Shown here one piece after another: positions 1 through 6,237 of a stretch of DNA of 17,508 nt. The DNA is from DASRBO01 sp035653595 (GTDB lineage Bacteria > Actinomycetota > Acidimicrobiia > Acidimicrobiales > JAJPHE01). The position numbers were made by a program, and so were the translations under genes. The notes beneath the pieces were generated by a model. That model was given only the letters and a program-made list of their open reading frames with translations, made no database searches and was not told where the DNA came from. The stretch lies in contig DASRBO010000034.1 in NCBI GenBank assembly GCA_035653595.1, forward strand, positions 1 through 17,508, read 5' to 3'. Positions within the stretch are counted from its first letter, which is position 1, and the number at the start of each line of letters is the position of its first letter.

Positions 1-494
1 AGGGCGGCGGGATAGAACTCCCGCAGCGTCGAGCGCAGCTGGTTGGCCTGACGGGTGCGGGTCCAGATCAGGCTCTGATGGGCCCGGGCGAGAACCTTGA
101 TGGCCTCGGCCAGTTCGGTGTCGCCAGCCACCGGCCGGTGGTTGTGAGCATCGGTGCGGGCCAACTCGGCCAGTACCCGGGCATCTCCGGGATCGGACTT
201 GGCTCCCGAGGTGGAATGCCGCTCCCGGTAGCGGGAGGTCGACATGGGATTGACGGCGATGACCTGGTAGCCGGCCGCTACCAGCGCCCCGACGAACAGC
301 CCCCGGTCCGTCTCGGTGGCCACCACCACCTCGGCTGGCTCCTCGACGAAGCCGGAGACCAGCCCATGGAAGCGGGCCACCCCCTCGACCCCCTCAGCCA
401 GCCGGGCCTTGGTCAGCTGTCGGCCCTCGGAATCCATCACGAACACGTCGTGGTGGTCCTCGGCCCAGTCATGTCCCACGAACACCTTGCCCAC
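1..494 (-). CDS. IS110-family transposase, N-terminal part (cut by window edge)
   Basis: The minus strand is open from the GTG at 494 to the left edge, about 164 residues. The protein begins MGKVFVGHDWAEDHHDVFV, which is the start of the DEDD RuvC-like domain of IS110 transposases. Visible acidic residues are D9 in GHDWAEDHHD, the E of VVATETD, and the two D of KSDPGDA. The region ending TRTRQANQLRSTLREFYP is also typical of the family. The C-terminal Tnp_IS116/IS110/IS902 domain with the catalytic serine would lie outside the window. The start is set by AGGAGG at 505-500, five bases before the GTG, with an in-frame TGA shortly upstream. It acts as a recombinase that cuts and rejoins DNA guided by a bridge RNA (family knowledge). 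Whether the full element is intact cannot be judged here. Confidence 0.88.
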   Translation of the reverse strand, partial: MGKVFVGHDWAEDHHDVFVMDSEGRQLTKARLAEGVEGVARFHGLVSGFVEEPAEVVVATETDRGLFVGALVAAGYQVIAVNPMSTSRYRERHSTSGAKSDPGDARVLAELARTDAHNHRPVAGDTELAEAIKVLARAHQSLIWTRTRQANQLRSTLREFYPAA

Positions 495-700
495 CTTCAC
501 CTCCTGGTCGTCGGATCAGCAGTTGAGCCCGAGGCGACCAGGGTCTCGCTAATGGTTAAGTGCTCGAGGCACGTCATCCCACCAGTCCTCGTCGGTCGAC
601 CTCACCGACCAGCAGGCGCACGATCTAGGCCTAGAGCTCCAAGGCTCTGCGGAGCACAGTGCTGACCTGCTGGCGGCTCGGGACCAGCCTCACCGACTCA
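495..700 (-). ncRNA. Candidate IS110 bridge-RNA region (structured non-coding end)
   Basis: This is the non-coding stretch upstream of the IS110 transposase, on the transposase strand. IS110-group elements express a bridge RNA from this end (family knowledge). The sequence shows several nested inverted repeats: CCAGCAGG at 609-616 with CCTGCTGG at 666-673; GTCGGT 591-596 with ACCGAC 604-609; GTGC 560-563 with GCAC 569-572; and CCTGGTCG 503-510 with CGACCAGG 535-542. The 8-bp stem at 609/673 encloses about 50 bases with smaller palindromes (CTAGGCCTAG, AGCACAGTGCT). A 10-bp direct repeat CCTCACCGAC occurs at 600-609 and 688-697. RNA ends, guide loops and the element boundary are not determined, so the limits are approximate. 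It may instead be only a structured leader. Confidence 0.35.
503..542 (-). promoter_or_regulatory. Hairpin that covers part of the transposase ribosome binding site
   Basis: CCTGGTCG (503-510) is the exact inverted repeat of CGACCAGG (535-542). TCGG/CCGA inside the loop can extend the stem with a small bulge. On the transposase mRNA the distal arm contains the AGG of the AGGAGG ribosome binding site (505-500). When folded it would partly hide the site from ribosomes. Such fold-back structures limit translation of transposase from read-through transcripts in some other insertion sequences (known). Its role here is inferred. Confidence 0.45.
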
Positions 701-723
701 ACGGCTCGGGTGGTCGACCCCCA

Positions 724-1431
724 TTAGCGGGCGGCGGCCCGCTCGGCGGTTCCGACCAGGCCGGCGAAGAGGGCCATGTGCTCGGGCCGGTGGCGCAGCA
801 GCTCAGGGTGCCACTGGACCCCGACCACCCGGGTGGTCCGGTAGGGCTCGACCGCCTCGATGGTCCCGTCCTCCGCCCTGGCCACCACTCGGCCCACCCC
901 TTCCACCGTCGCAGCCGCCTGGTGGTGCAGCGAGTTGACCCCCAGCCCGGTGGTGCCAAGCCAGTGGGCCAGGGTGCTGTCGGGCTCCACCGTCACCTGG
1001 TGCACCGACTCGTTGTAACGGTCCAGCTGGAAGTGGTCCTCGATGTGCTGGACGAGGCCCCCGCCGAGCGCCACCGTCAGCACCTGGCAGCCCCGGCACA
1101 CCGCCAAGGTGGGCACGTCCCGCTCCACCGCCAGCCGGCACAGGGCCAGCTCCAACTCGTCGCGGAGACGATCGGTCGGCCCCAGCCGGGGATGGGCCTC
1201 GGCCCCGTAGAACGAGGGGTCGATGTCGTCACCACCGGTGAGGACGATCCCGTCGACCCGCTCGAGGAGGCCCCCGGCGTCTTCCGGCTCGACCAGCGGC
1301 AGCAGCACGGGCAGGCCGCCGGCCTTGCGCACCGCCCTAACGTAGGCGGACCCGGCGACGTGGTGCACGACCCGGTAGCCCTCTTCCTCGACCAGCTTCT
1401 GGTGGGCGGCAATCCCGATGAGCGGTGGCAT
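724..1431 (-). CDS. Gamma-glutamyl hydrolase, class I glutamine amidotransferase-like (peptidase C26, PuuD type)
   Basis: This 235-residue protein has the full C26 layout. LTGGDDIDPSFYG (64-76) is the family signature. The nucleophile is C112 in LAVCRGCQ, and the catalytic pair is H208 and E210 in VQWHPE near the C-terminus. PuuD-type enzymes cut the gamma-glutamyl bond of gamma-glutamyl-GABA or related amides in the cytoplasm. The start is the ATG at 1431, five bases after the stop of the ligase gene. A longer in-frame reading upstream overlaps that gene and adds no conserved sequence. It is the last gene of the five-gene operon, directly behind a glutamine-synthetase-like ligase, which supports a paired make-and-break role on gamma-glutamyl amides. 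The substrate is not known. No clear terminator is seen before the IS110 region. Confidence 0.88.
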   Translation of the reverse strand: MPPLIGIAAHQKLVEEEGYRVVHHVAGSAYVRAVRKAGGLPVLLPLVEPEDAGGLLERVDGIVLTGGDDIDPSFYGAEAHPRLGPTDRLRDELELALCRLAVERDVPTLAVCRGCQVLTVALGGGLVQHIEDHFQLDRYNESVHQVTVEPDSTLAHWLGTTGLGVNSLHHQAAATVEGVGRVVARAEDGTIEAVEPYRTTRVVGVQWHPELLRHRPEHMALFAGLVGTAERAAAR

Positions 1432-1436
1432 CGGTC

Positions 1437-2810
1437 TCACACCAGGTCGAAGTAGCGGTGGAGCTCCCAGTCCGTCACCGACGACGCCGTGGGATCCCCT
1501 CCGGTGGTGTTGAACATGAGCCACTCCCAGCGGCGGGTGTTCACCCAGTGGTGAACCAGCTGCTCGCCGAGGACATCGGCCATGGCCTTGTCCTGCTCGA
1601 GGGCGTCGGCCGAGGACTGGAGGGAGTCGGGCAGGTGGGGGAACCGCTCTGGCAGCCCCCAGGCAACCACCCGCAGCTCGGCCGGGGGTTCGATCCCTCC
1701 CTCAACGCCGACGATGCCTCCGGCGAGGATGGCGGCGAGGGCCAGATAGGGGTTGACGTCTCCGGCCCCGACCCGGTGCTCCACCCTGGCCACCTTGGGG
1801 TCGCGGGAGATGACCCGCAGGGCGACCGACTTGTTCTCCTCGGCCCAGCTCACCACCAGCGGAGCGGCGGCGAAGCCGACCATGCGCCGGTAGGAGTTCA
1901 CCGTTGGGGTCAGGAACGAGTGGGCGGCGGGCATGGTGGCCATGAGACCGCCGATCCAGTGCCGCATCAGCGACGAGCGCCCGTCGGGAGTGGCGGCGTC
2001 GTAGAAGGCGGCCGATCCCTCCCGAACGATCGAGTGGTGGATGTGGGCGCCGTTGCCGTAGCCCTCGGTCGGCCGGGCCATGAAGGTGACGCTGTGGCCG
2101 AGGTCGAGGGCCACCTCCCGAAGCACCTGGCGCACCCGCATCGTCTGGTCGGCGGCCGTCACCGGGTCGGTGGGCTCGAGGTTGATCTCGAATTGGCCCG
2201 GCGCCGCCTCGGCGCTCCAGGCCTCCCAGGCGATGCCCATCCCGTCCAGCCGGCGGACCGTCTCGTCCATGAGGCCGGTCATCCGGTGGGCGTCGTGGGT
2301 CAGGTAGCCGAGCGGGGCGGCCACCCCCATGGGGCTCAGGTCGCGGAAGCCCTTGGCCCGGGCCTCACCGTAACTATCGAGGAACGCCATGCCCTCGATC
2401 TCGAAGGCCACCCTGGCCGCCAGGCCGAGCCGGCCCAGCCGGTCGACTGTCCGGCGCAGCACGCTGCGAGGGCACACCGCCAGGGGCTCCCCGCCCGTGT
2501 CGGTGAAGTCGACGACGCAGGACGCCATTCCGGGCCGGTTGGGCGAGGCGATGAGGGTGCTCAGGTCCGGGCGCTGGTGGATGTCGCCCAGACACTCCTG
2601 ACGCCAGTCGTCCCACCAACCGAACTGGGGCATGCCACCGACGTCGTAGGCGAAGGCGATGTCCGATATGGCCGGCCCCAGGGGCAGTGACCGCACGAAC
2701 TTGGCCCGGCTCAGGTGCTTGCCCAGCACCAGCCCGTCGGGCGAGGCGCCCTCGGTGCGGACGGTGGCGATCTGGTGGCGGTCGAGCCACTCCTCGACGT
2801 TCTCGTTCAC
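1437..2810 (-). CDS. Glutamine-synthetase-family ligase (gamma-glutamyl amine synthetase-like)
   Basis: This 457-residue protein has the glutamine synthetase core. Motifs in order are GLVLGKHLSRAKF (26-38) in the N-terminal beta-grasp part, FEIEG (136-140), APGQFEINL (203-211) with metal ligands, GNGAHIHHS (252-260) in place of the usual GSGMHxHxS, NSYRRM (305-310), WAEENKSVALRV (322-333), and VEHRVGAGDVNPYL (343-356). Members of this branch join glutamate to amines such as putrescine or ethanolamine (PuuA, GlnA3/GlnA4 type) rather than to ammonia. The chosen start is the GTG at 2810. It overlaps the TGA of the gene before it as GTGA and has GGGAGGG just upstream. An ATG at 2831 is an alternative adding seven residues. 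The PuuD-like hydrolase follows five bases later. Ammonia as substrate cannot be excluded from motifs alone. Confidence 0.9.
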   Translation of the reverse strand: MNENVEEWLDRHQIATVRTEGASPDGLVLGKHLSRAKFVRSLPLGPAISDIAFAYDVGGMPQFGWWDDWRQECLGDIHQRPDLSTLIASPNRPGMASCVVDFTDTGGEPLAVCPRSVLRRTVDRLGRLGLAARVAFEIEGMAFLDSYGEARAKGFRDLSPMGVAAPLGYLTHDAHRMTGLMDETVRRLDGMGIAWEAWSAEAAPGQFEINLEPTDPVTAADQTMRVRQVLREVALDLGHSVTFMARPTEGYGNGAHIHHSIVREGSAAFYDAATPDGRSSLMRHWIGGLMATMPAAHSFLTPTVNSYRRMVGFAAAPLVVSWAEENKSVALRVISRDPKVARVEHRVGAGDVNPYLALAAILAGGIVGVEGGIEPPAELRVVAWGLPERFPHLPDSLQSSADALEQDKAMADVLGEQLVHHWVNTRRWEWLMFNTTGGDPTASSVTDWELHRYFDLV

Positions 2811-3448
2811 CGTCCCTCCCCCATCACCCACGCGATCGAGCGCCCGGTGAGGACCGAGGCGTGCTCGAAGTTGCCCACCGCCTTGATCTTTCCGGCCAGG
2901 AAGTCCTCCCCCAGGATGGACGATCCCGAGAACACCGACTTGAGGGCGGCGGCGCTGCCCTGCACCTCGTAGTCGGGCTCGCCCGGCTCACCCAGATCCA
3001 GTTCGGCCCCGTCGTCGGTGCAGACCACCCGCAGCGAGCGCGGCATCCGCTCGGCGTCCCTGGCGAACGCCCAGAACTCGGCCGCCTCCTGCTGCCATGT
3101 GCCTGTCGGCGGCTCCATCACCCGGGCCACCCCCAGAGCCAGCACGGGGTGGCGGACCGCCCCTTTGATCTTCGGGCTGGGCGCGTCCGGTCCGCTCATG
3201 TTGTTGAAGTCGAGGGTGATGACCAGGTCGGCGTCAGCCGCCGCCCCCCGGCCCACCTCCACCCTTCCCCGGCGGAAGCGCACGGTGACGGCCTGACGGT
3301 CGACCGAGGAGCGCAGGGCGAGCACCCCTGACAACCGCCCGAGGGTCCGGGCCAGCCGGCGGTTGGCCGCCGACCGCTTGAGGGTGCCGGCCACCCCCAG
3401 GACGACGGGGGTCGGGTCCTTCTCGACGACTATGTCGGCGCCGGGCAC
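2807..3448 (-). CDS. SCP2-like (sterol-carrier-like) domain protein
   Basis: The protein has 213 residues, no signal peptide and no membrane segment. The second half reads DADLVITLDFNNMSG, then a break, then FLAGKIKAVGNFEHASVL. This resembles the end of SCP2-type lipid-binding domains, where a conserved GKIKxxGD turn precedes the last helix. The match is by pattern and not strong, and the fold is an inference. The start is the GTG at 3448, three bases after the padR stop (TGAGGTGTG), so translation is probably coupled. The end overlaps the ligase start by four bases. Its place between a regulator and a gamma-glutamyl ligase suggests it binds or presents a small hydrophobic substrate, or acts as a partner protein. 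No catalytic motif is visible. Confidence 0.62.
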   Translation of the reverse strand: MPGADIVVEKDPTPVVLGVAGTLKRSAANRRLARTLGRLSGVLALRSSVDRQAVTVRFRRGRVEVGRGAAADADLVITLDFNNMSGPDAPSPKIKGAVRHPVLALGVARVMEPPTGTWQQEAAEFWAFARDAERMPRSLRVVCTDDGAELDLGEPGEPDYEVQGSAAALKSVFSGSSILGEDFLAGKIKAVGNFEHASVLTGRSIAWVMGEGR

Positions 3449-3451
3449 ACC

Positions 3452-4081
3452 TCAGTATGCCGGCGGGGCGTTGAACACGGCTACCACCGCCTCGCGGGCG
3501 TCGAGGAGGGCGTCGCGCACCGCCTTCACCGTGTCGGCCCGCAGCTCGGTTGCCTCGGCGGCGGCCAGGATGTCGCCGCAGAAGGCGTCCAGATCGGCGC
3601 GCAGCGCCTGCAGGCCGAGGCGAGAACCGGGCCGGGCGTGACGGGACCCGCGCCCCTCGGCCTCGGAGCGCCGACCCGCCCGGCGGTCCTGCCGGCGCAC
3701 GTCGCGCATGGTGTGGCGGAGCTCTTCGCGCAGCTCCCGCACCGAGTCCCTCACCTCGGCCCGGATGGCGCCGGCCATCTGCCTGGCCGACTCGGCCGCC
3801 CGCTCCTGCAGCTCGGCCAGCTCGGCCTTGCGGTCGTGCAGCTCCTGGCGGCCGGCGTCGGTCAGGCGGTAGATCTTGCGCCCGTCGACCTCCTCGTGCT
3901 CCACCAGCCCCTCCTCCTCGAGGGAGGAGAGCCGGGGGTAGATGGTGCCGGCCGAGGGCGTGTACATGCCCAGGAACCGGTCCTCCACCAGACGGATCAG
4001 CTCGTAGCCGTGCCTGGGCTGCTCGTCCAGCAGCATGAGCAGGAACAACCGCAGGCCGCCGTGTCCAAAGACCCTCTTCAT
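3452..4081 (-). CDS. PadR-family transcriptional regulator
   Basis: The 209-residue protein starts MKRVFGHGGLRLFLLMLLDE and contains the PadR winged helix: HGYELIRLVEDR, TPSAGTIYPRLSSLEEEGLV (recognition helix region) and the wing EEVDGRKIYRLTDAG. It continues into a long charged helical region (ELAELQERAAESARQM... REELRHTMRDVRRQDRRAG), as in the larger PadR proteins with a C-terminal coiled-coil dimer part. The ATG at 4081 overlaps the TGA of the DUF4097 gene by four bases (ATGA), with AGGAGG about ten bases before it. Much longer upstream readings in this frame fall inside the DUF4097 gene and are ignored. It probably binds the paired GATATATCGCG repeats at the operon promoter and represses its own operon. 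The ligand is not known. Confidence 0.92.
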   Translation of the reverse strand: MKRVFGHGGLRLFLLMLLDEQPRHGYELIRLVEDRFLGMYTPSAGTIYPRLSSLEEEGLVEHEEVDGRKIYRLTDAGRQELHDRKAELAELQERAAESARQMAGAIRAEVRDSVRELREELRHTMRDVRRQDRRAGRRSEAEGRGSRHARPGSRLGLQALRADLDAFCGDILAAAEATELRADTVKAVRDALLDAREAVVAVFNAPPAY

Positions 4082-4872
4082 ACCGCCACCGCCTCCTGTC
4101 TGGTGAGCACCGCCAGGGCGCCCGACACGCTGCGGAGCCGGATAGCGGCGGAGCCGCTGCCCAGCACCGATCGGGCCCGCCGGCGCCCCGGCCGCCCGGT
4201 CCTTTCTCCCTCCGCCGCGGCCGGCACCGCGAGGCGCCCACTCAGTGAGGAGGCCTCGATGGTGGCATCCGCCTCGCTCGGCAGCCTCATGAGGACGTGA
4301 CCCGACACGGTGTTGCACCGGTAGTCGCCCTCCTGACGGGTCTCGATGTCGAGGGTCAGGTTCCCTGAGGTCGACTGGGCGGCGAGAGAGTCGAGATAGC
4401 CACCGGCCAGGGCGATGTCACCGGACACGGTGGTCACCCTGAGGCGGCCCGACACCCCCTCCATCTCCACCCGCCCCGACACCGAGCGGGCGGCCACCTC
4501 GCCGCCCACGTAGCTCCAGACGATGTCCCCGCTGACCGTGGTGGCCCTCAGCTCGCCGGCGATGCCCGCCACCACCACCGGCGCCGACACCGACCGGGCC
4601 GACACCAGCGTCGCCGGCGGGCAGCTCACCGCCACCGTGGCCCTGGTGCGCCGCGAGGCCAGATCTGCCGGCTGGTGCTGCTCGATCAGCAGCAGTCCGT
4701 CGTGGCAGCTGATCCACACCGGCTGGCCGTCGACACACTCGATCTCCAAGCGGCTCGGACCAGGGGTGCCCGAGACCAGCAGATCGCCTCCCACCAGCCC
4801 GACATGGACCTCGTTTAGGTCGTCGAGGTCTATGACCTGGCGGCCATCATCCCTGCAAACGGCTCGTTCCAT
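4078..4872 (-). CDS. DUF4097-family beta-strand repeat protein
   Basis: The protein has 264 residues with at least six short repeats of the type (T/S)(V/L)SG(D/R/H/A)(I/V/L): ATTVSGDIVW, ARSVSGRVEM, VTTVSGDIAL, CNTVSGHVLM, ASSLSGRLAV, LRSVSGALAV. This is the pattern of DUF4097, thought to form a beta-solenoid (family knowledge). There is no signal peptide or membrane helix, so it is probably cytoplasmic or bound through partners. An Arg/Gly-rich linker (GERTGRPGRRRARSVLG) lies before the last repeat. The start is the ATG at 4872, with GGGAGG five bases upstream. It is the first gene of the operon and is joined to padR by a four-base overlap. DUF4097 genes often pair with PadR or PspC-type genes. 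The biochemical role is unknown. Confidence 0.85.
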   Translation of the reverse strand: MERAVCRDDGRQVIDLDDLNEVHVGLVGGDLLVSGTPGPSRLEIECVDGQPVWISCHDGLLLIEQHQPADLASRRTRATVAVSCPPATLVSARSVSAPVVVAGIAGELRATTVSGDIVWSYVGGEVAARSVSGRVEMEGVSGRLRVTTVSGDIALAGGYLDSLAAQSTSGNLTLDIETRQEGDYRCNTVSGHVLMRLPSEADATIEASSLSGRLAVPAAAEGERTGRPGRRRARSVLGSGSAAIRLRSVSGALAVLTRQEAVAV

Positions 4873-4902
4873 CGGCCCCTCCCGCCACGCTTCCCGAGAA
4901 AC

Positions 4903-4939
4903 GATATATCGCGTTGCCCGAATGTCAAGATATATCGCG
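4903..4939 (-). promoter_or_regulatory. Operon promoter with two GATATATCGCG repeats (candidate PadR operator)
   Basis: GATATATCGCG occurs at 4903-4913 and again at 4929-4939, in the same orientation and 26 bases apart. The first copy is part of the palindrome CGATATATCG (4902-4911). On the minus strand a perfect TTGACA -35 box (4928-4923) lies between the two copies and touches the upstream one. Sixteen bases later TATCGT, a fair -10, falls inside the downstream copy. The start of the DUF4097 gene is about 30 bases further on. A protein bound at both copies would block RNA polymerase. This suits autorepression by the PadR protein encoded second in the operon. The site and binding protein are inferred from position and symmetry. 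Confidence 0.65.
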
Positions 4940-5108
4940 AAGCCGCGGGACGGGAGGCGGATCGACCTCGTCGGGATGCGCCACGTCCGCTACGCCACGC
5001 TCGACCCGGTCGAGCCCCGGCCGCCGATCAGGCCTTACCTGGCACCATATCGACGGAGGCGGGCTGCCCGACCCGTCCATCCGGCCGGTCGAGCGAAGGG
5101 ACCCTGAC

Positions 5109-6098
5109 ATGGCAGACGGCCCGACGTGGGCCGGGCTGGAGGCCGACCTGCTGGGCCTGCCCCGTTACACCGCCGAGCAGGTGGCGGCCCAGGCCGGAAT
5201 GAACCGCGAGCACTCCCGCCGGCTCTGGAGGGCCATGGGGTTCCCCGACGCGCCCGAGGACGAGCCGTTCTTCACCGAGCTCGACCTCGAGATACTGCGG
5301 TCGGTGAACGGGCTGGTGACCGAGGGGGCCGTCGAGGTGCCCGAGCTGCTGCAGCTGACCCGGGCGACCGGACAGGCTCAGGCCCGGGCGGCCGAGGCCG
5401 AGGCAAAGGCGATCCTGGAGCGGACCCATGCCGCCCTCGGCCCCGGGGTGGAGGCCGAGGCCGTCGCAGACACCGCCATGGCGGCGGCCCGGGCGGTGGC
5501 CCCCGACCTCGAGCGCTACGTGACCTACGCCTGGCGGCGCCACTTCGTGGCGGCGATGGCCCGCGAGGCGGGGGCCGAAGGCGTTGGGGCCGGCGCCCCT
5601 GTCGTGGTCGGCTTCGCCGACCTCGTCGGCTTCACCGCGTTCAGCCAGGAGGCCGGCGAGGCCGAGCTGGGCCAGCTGGTGGACCACTTCGAGGACCTCG
5701 CCTATGACCTCATAGCCGGCCGCGGCGGCCGGGTGATCAAGGTCATCGGCGACGAGGTGCTCTTCGTCCTCGACGATCCGGTCGAAGCGGCCCGCTTGGG
5801 GCTGGAGCTGGCCGAGGCCTACTCGTCGGACCCCCAGGTTCCAGACGTGCGGGTGGGACTGGCCTACGGAAGCGTCCTGCCCCGGGCCGGCGACGTGCTG
5901 GGGGCGCCGGTCAACCTGGCCAGCCGTCTGGTGAACATCGCCCGGCCGGCAACGGTGCTGGTGAGCTCGGAGCTGGCCGAGCGGCTGGAAAGCGAGGATG
6001 ATCTGGAGCTGCGCACCCTCCGCCCCCGTCGGCTCAAGGGCATCGGCCGCGTGCCGGTCATAGCCCTGCGCCGCCGCCACCAGGGCGGGAGCCCGTAG
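5109..6098 (+). CDS. Class III adenylate cyclase with N-terminal regulatory domain
   Basis: The 329-residue protein has two parts. Residues 17-70 (LPRYTAEQVAAQAGM... RLWRAMGFPD... FTELDLEIL) match the helical adenylate-cyclase regulatory domain seen in mycobacterial Rv1264/Rv2212-type enzymes, with a MerR-like look. From 165 on is a class III catalytic domain: metal-binding D171 (GFADLVGFT) and D215 (VIGDEV), adenine-selecting K211 and D262, and transition-state N269 and R273 (APVNLASRL). All six key residues are present, so it is probably active as a homodimer making cAMP in the cytoplasm. No membrane segment is seen. The start is the ATG at 5109, with GAAGGGA seven bases upstream. Readings starting further left run into the divergent promoter. 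The regulatory domain implies control by pH, lipid or another signal, which is not visible here. Confidence 0.93.
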   Translation: MADGPTWAGLEADLLGLPRYTAEQVAAQAGMNREHSRRLWRAMGFPDAPEDEPFFTELDLEILRSVNGLVTEGAVEVPELLQLTRATGQAQARAAEAEAKAILERTHAALGPGVEAEAVADTAMAAARAVAPDLERYVTYAWRRHFVAAMAREAGAEGVGAGAPVVVGFADLVGFTAFSQEAGEAELGQLVDHFEDLAYDLIAGRGGRVIKVIGDEVLFVLDDPVEAARLGLELAEAYSSDPQVPDVRVGLAYGSVLPRAGDVLGAPVNLASRLVNIARPATVLVSSELAERLESEDDLELRTLRPRRLKGIGRVPVIALRRRHQGGSP

Positions 6099-6110
6099 GG
6101 GGGGCGACGA

Positions 6111-6190
6111 AGTGCCAGCAGTAGCCAGTGCCAGCAGTAGCCAGTGCGAGCAGTAGCCAGTGCCAGCAGTAGCCAGGGCCAGGAGTAAGG
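6111..6190 (+). repeat. Tandem repeat, 16-bp unit AGTGCCAGCAGTAGCC, about five copies
   Basis: Units lie at 6111-6126, 6127-6142, 6143-6158 (one change, C to G), 6159-6174 and a degenerate fifth at 6175-6190. Scattered pieces of the unit (AGTGCCAGCAG) occur again at 6209-6219. The array fills most of the gap between the cyclase stop and the sulfatase start. Three copies are identical, so it has arisen or been homogenised recently. A length of 16 is not a multiple of three, which argues against coding. No spacers are present, so it is not a CRISPR array. Confidence 0.9.
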
Positions 6191-6237
6191 AAGCACCGGG
6201 AGTGACGAGTGCCAGCAGTTCAGCAGCAGGGGCAGTG

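Noticed and set aside
78..665. 195-residue plus-strand open frame over the IS110 region
   Set aside because: It is the mirror of the transposase on the other strand. The minus-strand frame carries the DEDD motifs and a good ribosome site.
1425..2690. 421-residue plus-strand open frame opposite the ligase
   Set aside because: Rich in Gly, Arg, His and Pro with no domain. It is a shadow of the glutamine-synthetase-like gene.
6111..6190. Possible CRISPR array
   Set aside because: Units are joined head to tail with no spacers and are only 16 bases long.
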